Source: Roseivirga ehrenbergii (lineage in GTDB: Bacteria > Bacteroidota > Bacteroidia > Cytophagales > Cyclobacteriaceae). From it: a stretch of 64,000 nt of DNA. The notes beneath the pieces are model-generated. The model saw nothing but the letters and a program-made list of their open reading frames with translations, was not told where the DNA came from and did no database searches. Made by a program: the position numbers and the translations under genes. The stretch lies in the NCBI RefSeq assembly GCF_001593005.1, contig NZ_LQZQ01000006.1:39834-103833 (forward strand). Direction: 5' to 3'. This document shows positions 1-8,982 of the stretch, piece by piece (positions within the stretch are counted from its first letter, which is position 1; each line of letters starts with the position of its first letter).

Positions 1-2099
1 AGTCAAAATTCTTTGCTCTAATGAAGCAAGGTCCATCTAATGGCTTTTTCTACGCTTTAGAAGATACTGCCCAAATTAATAGGGTGCTTAAGAACCCAAG
101 TATTACAAGGTTATTCCCAAGTACTTTAAAATTCTTATGGGATGTAAAACCAGCTGAAGGAACTGAATTGCTAGAGCTTTATGCCATTAAAATGGGCAGA
201 GGAGGAGAGTCTCCTTTAACAGGTGAAGTAATTACAGATGCTCGTCAGTCGCTAGATGAATTTTCTAGACCAGCGGTAAGTATGCAAATGAACGCTTTAG
301 GGGCGAAGAAATGGAGAAATATTACTGGTGCAAACATTCAAAGAAGAATAGCAATTGCCCTTGATAACTATGTTTATACTGCACCGAATGTTAATCAAGA
401 GATTGCAGCAGGTAACTCACAAATCAGTGGAAACTTCACTATCGAAGAAGCAGAAGATCTTGCAAACATTCTAAAAGCAGGTTCACTTCCAGCACCAACA
501 AAAATTGTAGAAGAAGCTGTGATTGGCCCAACTTTGGGTAAAGAAGCTCAAAAGCAAGGAGTAACTTCAATTTTAGCTGGTTTGGCCATTGTGGTTATTT
601 TCATGATATTCTATTATGCTAAAGGAGGAATCGTAGCGAACGTAGCTTTGCTTTTCAACATCTTCTTTATTCTTGGAATTTTAGCCAACCTAGGTGCAGC
701 ACTAACCTTACCTGGTATTGCAGGTATTGTACTAACGATTGGTATGTCGATTGATGCCAACGTACTTATTTTCGAAAGAATTAGGGAAGAAATGCGAAAC
801 GGTATTCCTGTTTTGCAAGCCATATCTTCAGGTTACCAAAAAGCTTACAGCTCTATTATTGATGCCAACGTAACTACATTCCTAACAGGTGTTATTCTTT
901 ACGTTCTAGGTCAAGGGCCATTGAAAGGATTTGCCGTAACCTTAATGATTGGTATTATCTGTTCATTCTTCTCAGCGGTATTTATTACTAGAGTTATCAT
1001 TACCTACATGACTAAAAAGGGAAATGATAGTAAACTTAGCTTTGATACTCCGTTGTCAAAAGGTTGGTTAAACAATGTTCACTTCGATTTCTTAGGTAAA
1101 AGAAGATTGGCATATGTAATGTCGAGCATTGTAATTGCAATCGGTATTGTATTGATGGCCACCAATGGATTGAGACTTGGTGTAGACTTTCAAGGAGGTC
1201 GTTCTTATGTAGTGAACTTTGATGAGGCTATGACTGCTTCTGACATTAAAACATCTCTTTCTGGAATTGAGACTTTTGCTAACTCAGGTATTGAAGTAAA
1301 AACTTACAATACTCCGAATATGCTTAAGATCACTACCTCATATATGATCGAAGATGAGTCGGTAGAAGCTGATGCTGCTGTTAAAAGCGCGTTGACAGAT
1401 GCCTTGAGTCAAATTACGAATAAGACATTTGTGGATGGAACAGTTGATAATGTTGAAGCTGGCCAGTTTATCATTGGCGGTTCATCTAAAGTATCTCCAA
1501 CCATTGCAGATGATATCAAGAATTCATCTCTTGAATCATTCGGTTTGGCTATTTTGGCCATCTTCTTCTATATCCTTATTAGGTTCCGAAGATGGCAATT
1601 CTCGCTAGGTGCAATTATTGCCTTGATCCACGATTCATTAATCGTATTATCTGCCTTTGCGATTGCGGGCTTGTTCGGAATCAATTTCGAGGTAGATCAG
1701 GTATTTATTGGCGCCTTGCTTACCATTATGGGTTATTCAATAAACGATACCGTGGTTGTGTTCGATAGAATTCGTGAAAACTTACAGCTTAAAGGATCTA
1801 AAGATCTTGTAGGTACTTTTAACGAGTCTATCAACAGTACCATTAGCCGTACATTGATTACTTCAATGACTACTTTGATTGTGGTAGTTGTCCTATTCAT
1901 CTTTGGTGGAGAGGTACTAAGAGGCTTCTCTTTCGCTTTCATGATCGGTATTATTGTGGGTACTTATTCTTCAATCTTTATCGCATCACCAATTGTGGTT
2001 GATTTGTCTAAAAAGACTTTGGGTAAAGCAGCAGATAAGGAGCAGGAATATGCTAGAGCAAAGGCAAGTGCCAAAGCTTCGGCCACTGCGAATCAGTAG
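1..2099 (+). CDS. secDF: Protein translocase subunit SecDF, fused (5' end outside window)
   Basis: This is the C-terminal part of a SecD-SecF fusion, the proton-driven inner-membrane partner of SecYEG that helps pull exported proteins to the periplasm. The reading frame is open from base 3, so the first ATG at 21 is internal. The visible part starts in the SecD periplasmic P1 region. A six-helix SecD block follows (about residues 185-335, with GMSIDANVLIFERIREE), then the SecF half with the GVDFQGG motif near residue 390 and a second six-helix block containing GYSINDTVVVFDRIREN. Both D-R-I-R-E motifs are the SecD/SecF hallmarks. Fusion into one chain is usual in Bacteroidetes. The tail is Ala/Lys-rich. 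A strong hairpin terminator follows. Confidence 0.97.
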   Translation, partial: SKFFALMKQGPSNGFFYALEDTAQINRVLKNPSITRLFPSTLKFLWDVKPAEGTELLELYAIKMGRGGESPLTGEVITDARQSLDEFSRPAVSMQMNALGAKKWRNITGANIQRRIAIALDNYVYTAPNVNQEIAAGNSQISGNFTIEEAEDLANILKAGSLPAPTKIVEEAVIGPTLGKEAQKQGVTSILAGLAIVVIFMIFYYAKGGIVANVALLFNIFFILGILANLGAALTLPGIAGIVLTIGMSIDANVLIFERIREEMRNGIPVLQAISSGYQKAYSSIIDANVTTFLTGVILYVLGQGPLKGFAVTLMIGIICSFFSAVFITRVIITYMTKKGNDSKLSFDTPLSKGWLNNVHFDFLGKRRLAYVMSSIVIAIGIVLMATNGLRLGVDFQGGRSYVVNFDEAMTASDIKTSLSGIETFANSGIEVKTYNTPNMLKITTSYMIEDESVEADAAVKSALTDALSQITNKTFVDGTVDNVEAGQFIIGGSSKVSPTIADDIKNSSLESFGLAILAIFFYILIRFRRWQFSLGAIIALIHDSLIVLSAFAIAGLFGINFEVDQVFIGALLTIMGYSINDTVVVFDRIRENLQLKGSKDLVGTFNESINSTISRTLITSMTTLIVVVVLFIFGGEVLRGFSFAFMIGIIVGTYSSIFIASPIVVDLSKKTLGKAADKEQEYARAKASAKASATANQ

Positions 2100-2124
2100 A
2101 TTATAGTCCGAATACATAGAACTT

Positions 2125-2153
2125 AAAGGAGTCTCATCGAGACTCCTTTTTTT
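2125..2153 (+). terminator. Rho-independent terminator of secDF
   Basis: A perfect 11-bp stem (AAAGGAGTCTC pairing with GAGACTCCTTT) has a 3-nt loop and runs into a T tract. It lies 25 nt after the secDF stop codon. Confidence 0.9.
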
Positions 2154-2178
2154 ATGTGTATGTCGTTACATTCTTCAT

Positions 2179-2186
2179 TAACTTTG
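2179..2186 (+). promoter_or_regulatory. Bacteroidetes -7 box (TAACTTTG) of the DUF2721 pair
   Basis: The octamer matches the Bacteroidetes sigma-70 -7 consensus TAnnTTTG. It ends only 4 nt before the ATG at 2191. No clear TTG -33 element is visible at the usual distance. The same box-N4-ATG geometry recurs at 5524 and 58747. Confidence 0.5.
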
Positions 2187-2190
2187 TGGC

Positions 2191-2442
2191 ATGAAACCGA
2201 AGGTAGAGAAGCGAATAATGGTAGTCCTAGTGATCGTCACTAGTATTTGCTTGGTGCTACAATATGTAGTAGGGGTAGATAGCTTCTCTGATCCCGTGAT
2301 GGCCAAATACTGGATAGAAATTGTTCTTTACCCTTCAGTATTGGCAGTATTGATACTTGTTTGGCGTCAGACTTTAGATAAAAAAATAGAAGGGAAAGAG
2401 CAGCGTAAAAAGAGACATGAAGACTTAAAACGAGAACATTGA
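2191..2442 (+). CDS. Small membrane protein of unknown function
   Basis: This 83-residue protein was not recognised as a named family. It has two hydrophobic helices, about residues 8-28 and 40-58, and a strongly charged Lys/Arg/Glu-rich cytoplasmic tail from residue 64. It is the first gene of a two-gene unit: its TGA overlaps the TTG start of the DUF2721 gene (TTGA), suggesting translational coupling and a shared membrane role. An intact frame, a -7 box just upstream and the coupled neighbour support it being real. Confidence 0.7.
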   Translation: MKPKVEKRIMVVLVIVTSICLVLQYVVGVDSFSDPVMAKYWIEIVLYPSVLAVLILVWRQTLDKKIEGKEQRKKRHEDLKREH

Positions 2443-2852
2443 ATATCGACATCTCAACCCCTGCACTATTGTTCCCTGCCATTACGCTTTTGCTTTTGGC
2501 ATTTACCAACCGCTTCGTGGCGTTGGCCACCCTTGCGCGTGGTTTACGGCAAAGGTATTTAGACCATAATGATCCGCCTGCTACAATACTTGGTCAAATC
2601 AAAAATTTGAAAGTGCGTCTTTTGCTAATTCGCAACATGCAAGCGCTCGGAATCGCTAGTTTTTTCTGCTGTGTGTTAAGTATGGTGCTTATGTACTTGC
2701 GCGAACAACAAACTGCCGACCTTGTGTTTGGAGCCAGCCTTTTTCTTCTACTTGCTTCACTAACACTTTCCTTTATTGAAACCCAGATTTCTACCAAAGC
2801 CCTAAATTTAGAGCTTAGCGATTTAGAGAAAAAGTCTATCAAGAAGGTGTAG
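2439..2852 (+). CDS. DUF2721 family membrane protein
   Basis: This 137-residue protein carries the DUF2721 signature: an N-terminal helix with ISTPALLFPAITLLLLAFTN, a cytoplasmic segment with R-I-x-x-L-x-x-R-like basic residues (residues 30-66), and two further helices (about 68-90 and 95-115). The family is widespread in bacteria and its function is unknown. The TTG start at 2439 overlaps the TGA of the preceding small membrane protein, and the hydrophobic N-terminus begins directly after it. No terminator is obvious in the following 226 nt. Confidence 0.8.
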   Translation: MNIDISTPALLFPAITLLLLAFTNRFVALATLARGLRQRYLDHNDPPATILGQIKNLKVRLLLIRNMQALGIASFFCCVLSMVLMYLREQQTADLVFGASLFLLLASLTLSFIETQISTKALNLELSDLEKKSIKKV

Positions 2853-3078
2853 AATGCCTTTTTAGCCTAGTTAAATTCCTGAAAATCGTATTAAATTCTC
2901 ATTTCTTGTGTTTTCTAAACCAGTAAGGGCAGAAGCGTATTAGCTATTCTCAATACTTGCTTAATCAGGGCTTGACTCCATGTTTTTGCATGATTGAAAA
3001 TTTGTGCTCATTTTTTTGATTAAAATACTTGTCTAAACAACTTTTCTAAGTATATTGAATTAGATTTACCATCTACTT

Positions 3079-3534
3079 ATGGATTTCGGTAAGACTCTCT
3101 TTCACCTGAATAGCAATCTTGGCTATAATCTTTATCGCACTTACCTACTCTTTCATAGAGAGTTGATAAGAGCTCTAAAGGGATATTCTGTCACTCCTGA
3201 GCAATGGCAGGTATTGATTATGCTTTGGAATCACGGAAGTGTAACTCCAACTGAAATCAGTCGGGTTACACTTCAGGATTTACCCTCAATTTCACGCATG
3301 CTAGTGCGTATGGAGCGTAATGGCTGGATTGTAAAAGAAGGGAATGAAGCAGACGGAAGGTCTTTTCGGGTAAAACTTACTCAGCGTGGTGTGGAGAGTA
3401 AGGCAGAAATGATGAAGTCTATGGAGGTGCACTTTGCGAATTTTCTAAAGAGTGTGCCCGCACAAACGAATTACAGCATTAAGCAAGAGCTAGTAAAGCT
3501 GCGCACAATGTTAGGAGATTACACACCCAAATAA
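3079..3534 (+). CDS. MarR family transcriptional regulator
   Basis: A 151-residue winged-helix protein of typical MarR length. Residues 40-60 (TPEQWQVLIMLWNHGSVTP) form the start of the DNA-binding domain. The recognition helix is around TEISRVTLQDLPSISRMLVRMERNGWI, followed by the wing (EADGRSFRVKLTQRG). MarR proteins are dimeric repressors or activators often tuned by small ligands. The gene stands alone between two intergenic gaps, so the target is not evident; divergent or downstream genes are not adjacent. The 226-nt upstream region is AT-rich and probably holds its own promoter. The ligand is unknown. Confidence 0.9.
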   Translation: MDFGKTLFHLNSNLGYNLYRTYLLFHRELIRALKGYSVTPEQWQVLIMLWNHGSVTPTEISRVTLQDLPSISRMLVRMERNGWIVKEGNEADGRSFRVKLTQRGVESKAEMMKSMEVHFANFLKSVPAQTNYSIKQELVKLRTMLGDYTPK

Positions 3535-3607
3535 TGACAGACGGTCAGGTCATTTTGGAGCTGGTTCAGCTTCAAGTCTCTAATGTTTAGGTTGAAACGG
3601 AGATAAT

Positions 3608-3636
3608 CCGGTTAGGAACATAAGGTTCCTGACCGG
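3608..3636. repeat. 12-bp inverted repeat (hairpin) between marR and ltaE
   Basis: CCGGTTAGGAAC pairs with GTTCCTGACCGG across a 5-nt loop, with one T-G wobble in the RNA reading. No T tract follows, so it is not a canonical terminator. A smaller AGCTG/CAGCT hairpin lies at 3559-3571. It could be a structured 3' UTR element of the marR mRNA or a palindromic operator. Confidence 0.5.
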
Positions 3637-3708
3637 GAAATGACTCGAATAAAAACATTTGCACTTCCTCCCTTTTCCTCCTAGATTCCGATCCTAAAAA
3701 TTACTCCC

Positions 3709-4722
3709 TTGATAGATTTAAGAAGCGATACCCTGACAAAGCCTACACCTGAAATGCATGCTGCAATGATGGCCGCAGAAGTAGGCGATGATATGTTTGG
3801 CGAAGACCCAACCGTAGCTGCTTTAGAAAAAAAGGCTGCCAATATGTTTGGGATGGAAGCTGCACTCTATTGTGCTTCTGGCACCATGACCAACCAAATT
3901 GGAATCCGTTTGCATACCACCTTACAAGACGAGGTAATCTGCCATAAATATTCACATATCTATCTTTATGAAAGTGGAGGAATTATGTCGAACTCTGGGG
4001 TTTCTGTTCGCCTTTTAGAAGGTGATCAAGGTAGAATTACGGCCAAAGATGTGAAGGCTGCCATTCAACCAGATGATATTCACTCACCTGTTTCACGAAT
4101 GGTTTCGCTAGAGAATACCATGAATAAGGGCGGGGGAAGTTGTTATGATTTCGATGAAATTCTGGCCATTAAAAAAGTCTGTACCGATAACGGACTGGCT
4201 TTTCATTTGGATGGCGCCAGACTGTTCAATGCCTTGGTAGCTAAAAACCAGAAGGCAGAAGATTATGGCAAAGCTTTCGATACGATTTCAATTTGTCTTT
4301 CTAAAGGTTTGGGCGCTCCGGTAGGTTCTCTATTGCTGGGCACTGCTGATAAAATTAAGCGAGCCAAACGTGTACGTAAAGTAATGGGTGGGGCTTGGAG
4401 GCAAGCAGGATACATTGCCGCGGCTGGTTTGTATGCTTTAGAAAACCATATTGAGCGCTTGTCAGAAGACCATAAAAATGTTCAAATCATTGCTGATACT
4501 TTGCAAGGCTTAGATTATGTAGAAGAGATTTATCCTTGCGAAACGAACATTCTGATTTTCAGAATAAGTGACCGTTATACAAACGAATCGTTTTTAGCTA
4601 AACTGAAAGATCATGGAGTTTTGGCTTTTGGTTTTGGCCCTCAGCTTATTCGCTTTGTAACGCATTATGATTTCACCCAAGATCATTTAACAGACCTTTT
4701 ACAAGTGTTAAAAAAACTCTAA
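3709..4722 (+). CDS. ltaE: Low-specificity L-threonine aldolase (PLP enzyme)
   Basis: Cleaves L-threonine or L-allo-threonine to glycine and acetaldehyde in the cytosol, using pyridoxal phosphate. The protein has 337 residues, the usual family length. It opens with the family N-terminus MIDLRSDTLTKPT and has EVGDDMFGEDP (residues 24-33), FHLDGARLFNA (Asp168 binds the PLP pyridine nitrogen) and the PLP lysine in SICLSKGLGAPVG (Lys199). The start is TTG at 3709, supported because homologues begin exactly at this M-x-D-L-R-S-D. Only 22 nt separate its stop from the convergent dinB-like gene, and no terminator sits between them. Confidence 0.94.
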   Translation: MIDLRSDTLTKPTPEMHAAMMAAEVGDDMFGEDPTVAALEKKAANMFGMEAALYCASGTMTNQIGIRLHTTLQDEVICHKYSHIYLYESGGIMSNSGVSVRLLEGDQGRITAKDVKAAIQPDDIHSPVSRMVSLENTMNKGGGSCYDFDEILAIKKVCTDNGLAFHLDGARLFNALVAKNQKAEDYGKAFDTISICLSKGLGAPVGSLLLGTADKIKRAKRVRKVMGGAWRQAGYIAAAGLYALENHIERLSEDHKNVQIIADTLQGLDYVEEIYPCETNILIFRISDRYTNESFLAKLKDHGVLAFGFGPQLIRFVTHYDFTQDHLTDLLQVLKKL

Positions 4723-4744
4723 TGGCTGAGTTTAATGATTATTA

Positions 4745-5272
4745 TCAAACTCCTTTTAAGTAAATTTTAATAAGGTTACGGTGATGGTCCGCATGATGAA
4801 TTGTGAAATACATCATTTCCCGAACAGTGATTTTACCTAATAACGGATGAGGTAGTATGAACTCATCTAATTGAGCTTCAGTCCATTTATCGAGTTTTTG
4901 GTTTATAGTCTCAATGTTGCTTTGAAGCTGTTGGACGAGCTTCTCCTTCTGATTAAAATCGACTTTTTGAGGCGTAAAAGCTGCACTTGCTACTCCACCC
5001 AAACTCAGCTTTTCTTTATATCGCTCTACCAATTGGTCAAAGGTTTTTGAAGGGCGATTGGCTTTGCCAAACTTAAACTTGATCAGAAATTTAGGTAAAC
5101 CCATGGCCTGATTTAACGGAGAAGTACTTTTTATCAAATGTTCCATTTGCTGCCCAGCCGACCACTTACCTTCTGGGGCATATTCAAACTCATCTTTAGT
5201 GAGTGAATTGCAGCTGTTTATAAAGTTTGAATAAGCAGCACTAAGCCTATTTTTAATTTGATCTTTTTCCAT
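4745..5272 (-). CDS. DinB/YfiT-like metal-dependent family protein
   Basis: A 175-residue four-helix DinB-superfamily protein. It has the typical metal-binding histidines: one in QQMEHLIKS (His45) and a C-terminal HHADHHRNL pair. These families include damage-inducible proteins and thiol (bacillithiol or mycothiol) transferases; the precise reaction cannot be told from sequence. The ATG at 5272 (MEKDQIKNRL) is preferred over the longer TTG or upstream start because homology begins there. The gene is convergent with ltaE and divergent from the lipid A-type acyltransferase. Confidence 0.85.
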   Translation of the reverse strand: MEKDQIKNRLSAAYSNFINSCNSLTKDEFEYAPEGKWSAGQQMEHLIKSTSPLNQAMGLPKFLIKFKFGKANRPSKTFDQLVERYKEKLSLGGVASAAFTPQKVDFNQKEKLVQQLQSNIETINQKLDKWTEAQLDEFILPHPLLGKITVREMMYFTIHHADHHRNLIKIYLKGV

Positions 5273-5325
5273 TGTTCTTGTCCTTAGAATGAAGGTAGAA
5301 CATCTTTCTGTGATGGACAAAAAGA

Positions 5326-5358
5326 AAACCGAGCCATCCTTCTGATAGCTCGGTTTTT
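5326..5358. terminator. Bidirectional hairpin terminator upstream of the dinB-like gene
   Basis: AAACCGAGC pairs with GCTCGGTTT across a 13-nt loop, with T runs on the + side and A runs (T on the other strand) on the left side. It lies in a divergent intergenic region where no annotated gene ends. On the + strand the nearest upstream gene is ltaE, 600 bp away across the antisense dinB-like gene. Confidence 0.65.
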
Positions 5359-5497
5359 CAACTAAAAAAACACTTTGTTATATACCACTTTAACTTACGG
5401 TGTATTGGTTACGAGTGGATTTAGCAGAATGGAAAATAATTTTAAGTTTCTTTAAATCAATTATAAAGGTTGTTGTGATTGCTTTTATAAGCTTTTT

Positions 5498-5531
5498 TTG
5501 AAGCCTCCAATTTCTCATTTCTCTATCTTTG
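5498..5531 (+). promoter_or_regulatory. Promoter of the lysophospholipid acyltransferase gene
   Basis: A TTG element at 5498-5500 and a -7 box TATCTTTG at 5524-5531, 23 nt apart, fit the Bacteroidetes TTG/TAnnTTTG pattern. The box ends 4 nt before the ATG at 5536, so any leader would be very short or absent. Confidence 0.55.
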
Positions 5532-5535
5532 CGCG

Positions 5536-6408
5536 ATGTTTTTGATCAGGCTTATATCATTGCTTCCGTTTTGGTTTTTGTACGCACTTGGAAAGGTGAT
5601 TTCTTTTTTGCTCTACTATACTGTGGGCTATCGCAGGTCTGTAATTCGTGAAAATTTAAGCAAAACGTTCCCGGGCTTATCGGATGGGGAACGCTTCAAA
5701 GTTGAAAAGGCATTTTACATACAGTTCACTCAGGTTTTTATAGAGTCGATTAAGGCTTATCGTTTTAAAAAGGAGGATTGGGAAAAGCGTGTGCCGCTAG
5801 TGAATGCTAAGGCGATGCTTGAATATTTAGATAAAGCCCAACCTGTTATTTTACTTTCGGGCCATACTGCCAATTGGGAATGGCCAGCTTTTTCAATAGG
5901 TCAGCAAATTGGCTATCCAATGGAGTTTCTCTATAAGCCCGTGAAAAACCCGAAATTTGATCAACTGATGATCAATCTAAGAACCCGTCATGGTGGTCGT
6001 GCGCTACCTAAGGATTCTGCATTAAGGCAAATCATTAAGCGTAAAAATGAACCAAGAATTATAGGTATACTGGCCGATCAGTTGCCTTCTATTGGAGCTG
6101 ATAAATATTGGATTCATTTTCTAAACCAGTCTACGGCTTTCTATACTGGTCCTCAAAAAATTGCGCAAATAGTGAATTACCCAGTCTTCTATTCGGCTAC
6201 CAGAAGAACATCAGAAGGGCATTATGAGGTTGAATTTATTCCCGTTATGACCCCGCCATACCAGAAAGGAGGGCAAGAAATTGTTCAGAAATTTGCGGAA
6301 CTGCTTGAAGAAACCATTCGCCAGAATCCTTCTGACTATTTATGGTCGCATAAGCGCTGGAAGTATGATCAAAAGAAAGAACAAGAGGTACTTCTGGTCA
6401 ATAAATAA
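5536..6408 (+). CDS. LpxL/HtrB-like lipid A (lysophospholipid) acyltransferase
   Basis: Predicted inner-membrane acyltransferase that adds a secondary acyl chain to lipid A, or to a related lipid. The 290 residues match the LpxL/HtrB family. There is one N-terminal membrane helix (residues 5-30), the RENL..TFP motif near residue 38, the catalytic HX4E motif as HTANWEW (His110, Glu115), and the later GILADQLPS and WSHKRWK blocks. Bacteroidetes lipid A is often penta-acylated, so this may be the single late acyltransferase. The gene stands alone. A 19-bp perfect palindrome follows it at 6433. Confidence 0.9.
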   Translation: MFLIRLISLLPFWFLYALGKVISFLLYYTVGYRRSVIRENLSKTFPGLSDGERFKVEKAFYIQFTQVFIESIKAYRFKKEDWEKRVPLVNAKAMLEYLDKAQPVILLSGHTANWEWPAFSIGQQIGYPMEFLYKPVKNPKFDQLMINLRTRHGGRALPKDSALRQIIKRKNEPRIIGILADQLPSIGADKYWIHFLNQSTAFYTGPQKIAQIVNYPVFYSATRRTSEGHYEVEFIPVMTPPYQKGGQEIVQKFAELLEETIRQNPSDYLWSHKRWKYDQKKEQEVLLVNK

Positions 6409-6432
6409 TATCGATAAAGGTGGGGTTGTCGC

Positions 6433-6471
6433 TACAACTCTCCAAAAGTTTAAAACTTTTGGAGAGTTGTA
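6433..6471. terminator. Perfect 19-bp palindrome, likely bidirectional terminator
   Basis: Positions 6433-6451 and 6453-6471 are perfect inverted repeats around a single central A, with the core CCAAAAGTTT/AAACTTTTGG. It lies between two convergent genes, so it could terminate both transcripts, although a long T tract is lacking. It belongs to a family of similar palindromes at 15991, 57762 and 58075. Confidence 0.6.
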
Positions 6472-6477
6472 TATTCC

Positions 6478-8982
6478 CTATTCATCCCTCAACGCTTCCA
6501 CTGGATTTCTATAAGCCGATTTTAAAGACTGGAAACTAATAGTGCCCCAGGCAATTAGCAATGCGGAACCACCCGCGATAATAAATATTGAAGCGGTTAT
6601 TGGGGTTTGGTAAGCGAAATCTGCCAGCCATGTTTTTACTGCAAAATAGGCCAAAGGCGTTGCAATTAGGATTGCAATGATTACCAATTTGGTGAATTCA
6701 CTACTGAATAGAAGCACAATGTCTTTTACGCTAGCACCCAATACTTTTCTAACTCCTAATTCCTTTGTGCGCTGCTCTGAAGTAAAAGCTGCTAGTCCGA
6801 ATAAGCCAATACAGGCAATTGATAAAGCCATTACGGTAAAGATATTGAGCACTGATGTCATGCGTTGTTCGGTACGGAAACTATTTTCAAAATCCTGATC
6901 CATAAAACTGTACTCAAAGGGAAGCCCAGGTTTTATGGAGGCCAATTCGGTTTTTACTTCATCTAATAGCTTAGACATTTTCTCTCCAGAATTTACCTGA
7001 GTTGGGTCAACTCTAGCAGAAAGGTAGGAAGTGCCAATATTGTAGAGTTCACCATTGTCTTTATGAGCAATCATTAGTGGACTAATCGTCATTCTTAGGC
7101 TGTTGTAATTAAAGTCTTCTACCACACCAATCACTTCAAACTTTGGGCTCTCGGAACCTGGGAATGTAACGTGTTTGCCCAGTGGGCTGTCGGTGTCATA
7201 GGTTTCTGGGCCACCAAAACCTAAGGCTTTTGCACCAGAAACATTCAAAATAATAGCGTACTTGTCGCTCGCTATGTTATCGTCAAAGTTCCGTCCTACA
7301 ATAAATTTCGGACTTAACAGTTTGATGTAATCTTCGTCAACAAGCACTCGGTTGAGTGTTACAGGATTGTTTTCGGGACCTTCGGCTTTGTATTTGTCTT
7401 CATTAAAAATATTCGGTGCCACTAGATCAGAATAACCTACTTGGGTAAATGCAGGGTTTTGTTGAAGTGTACTTTGCAAGGTCTCAAGGCTTGAATTATC
7501 TAATAACTCCAAATTATGTACCTGAAGAATATTTTCTTTTTCGAAACCAACATTGTAATTGGCGGTGTAGGTTAGCTGCTTCTGAACAAAAAACGTGGTG
7601 ATAATAAGGGCTACGGAAATGGTGAACTGAAATACGACTAAGGTGTTCCGAATCCCTTTTCCCCTAAAGCCATTGCTTATTTTGCCTTTTAGGGCTTGAG
7701 TAGGTTTGAAAGAGGAAAGGTAAAAGGCAGGATAACTGCCCGCTACAAGACCCAAACCCAAAATAAACACTAATATTCCCCCTAAAAAGAATGGGTTAGA
7801 TAGTTCGGTTTGAAGTGAAAGGGTTTTGTTAGCAATGGTATTGAAGCCATTGATAAACAATTCACATAGAATCAACGCAATCGTTGTGGCTGCTAAAGCA
7901 AAAATTACAGATTCGAAAATAAATTGGTTGGCGATTGATTTTCGTCCAGAGCCCAACACTTTTCTAACGCCAACTTCTTTGGCCCTTCCTGCTGAACGGG
8001 CAGTAGAAAGGTTCATAAAATTGATACAAGAAAGCATAAGTACAAGGATACCCACTGCACCAAATATTTTAACATAAGCGATATTGCCTGAAGGCCCTAT
8101 TCTATTTCCTGTAATTGGCGAATACAAGTAAGCTTCGCGAATGGGCTGCATTGTGAGCGTCCATTTTTTACCATCAGGAACGAATTCAGCGTAAGACTCG
8201 CCAAAGGCACGTTCTACGGCTGGAGCCGCCCACTTTGGCGGAATGGCCTGTAGTTTTTCATTGATTTTTGTGAGATCGGCCTCTGGAGCGACTTTCACAT
8301 AAGTCACAAAGGTTGTCCACACCCATGTCCATTGACGCGCCTCGATATGGCGGTAGGTGCTCATCGAAGTCATCATGTCGAACTGGATATGTGAGTTAGA
8401 TGGGATGTCTTCTAAAACAGCCGTTACTTTAAACGACCCAGCGTTTTCGCCTTGTGTTACTTCTAAAATTTTACCCATGGCCTCTTCTTCCCCAAAATAC
8501 TTGGTGGCCATGCTTTTGGTAATGATAATGCACAAGGGTTCTACTAAAGCTGTTTCAGGGTTTCCTTCTAAAACAGGAAAAGAGAAAAGCTTGAAGAAGT
8601 TGGCTTCGGCTGAATAAACTCTAGCTTCTTTAAACGAAACAGGATCACCATTTTTTGGCTCATAAGTGACTAAGTTTTCACCAGAATCATGAATGCGCAG
8701 TACTTCCGTAAATTCCGGAATATCTTCCCGAAGCGCTACCGCTACTCCGGGGGCAGTGGAGGCAAACTCCGCATCCCAATCGCCCCAAATTAAGGGTTGG
8801 TTAATTCGATATACTTGATCGGCTTCTTTGTGGAAGTTGTCATACGACAGTTCTTCTTGAACATAAAGGCTAATTAGTAGGCAGGCGGTAATGCCAATGG
8901 AAAGTCCAAGAATATTGAGAATGGTGAATTGCTTGTTTGCGATTGCGTTGCGCCAGGCAACCTTGAACATATTCTTCAGCAT
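6478..8982 (-). CDS. ABC transporter permease, MacB/FtsX type
   Basis: An 834-residue permease of the large Bacteroidetes FtsX group. There are two repeats, each an N-terminal helix, a periplasmic MacB-PCD domain and a three-helix FtsX domain. First half: helix 20-42, periplasmic 45-280, helices around 300, 345 and 395. Second half: helix near 445, then the PCD domain, and helices near 700, 755 and 785. The conserved AKEVGVRKVLGSGR and TKELGVRKVLGAS coupling motifs follow the first FtsX helix in each half. These proteins move lipids, lipoproteins or peptides, or transmit force to the periplasm, and need an ATPase partner. None is adjacent, so the ATPase is encoded elsewhere. The substrate is unknown. 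Confidence 0.93.
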   Translation of the reverse strand: MLKNMFKVAWRNAIANKQFTILNILGLSIGITACLLISLYVQEELSYDNFHKEADQVYRINQPLIWGDWDAEFASTAPGVAVALREDIPEFTEVLRIHDSGENLVTYEPKNGDPVSFKEARVYSAEANFFKLFSFPVLEGNPETALVEPLCIIITKSMATKYFGEEEAMGKILEVTQGENAGSFKVTAVLEDIPSNSHIQFDMMTSMSTYRHIEARQWTWVWTTFVTYVKVAPEADLTKINEKLQAIPPKWAAPAVERAFGESYAEFVPDGKKWTLTMQPIREAYLYSPITGNRIGPSGNIAYVKIFGAVGILVLMLSCINFMNLSTARSAGRAKEVGVRKVLGSGRKSIANQFIFESVIFALAATTIALILCELFINGFNTIANKTLSLQTELSNPFFLGGILVFILGLGLVAGSYPAFYLSSFKPTQALKGKISNGFRGKGIRNTLVVFQFTISVALIITTFFVQKQLTYTANYNVGFEKENILQVHNLELLDNSSLETLQSTLQQNPAFTQVGYSDLVAPNIFNEDKYKAEGPENNPVTLNRVLVDEDYIKLLSPKFIVGRNFDDNIASDKYAIILNVSGAKALGFGGPETYDTDSPLGKHVTFPGSESPKFEVIGVVEDFNYNSLRMTISPLMIAHKDNGELYNIGTSYLSARVDPTQVNSGEKMSKLLDEVKTELASIKPGLPFEYSFMDQDFENSFRTEQRMTSVLNIFTVMALSIACIGLFGLAAFTSEQRTKELGVRKVLGASVKDIVLLFSSEFTKLVIIAILIATPLAYFAVKTWLADFAYQTPITASIFIIAGGSALLIAWGTISFQSLKSAYRNPVEALRDE

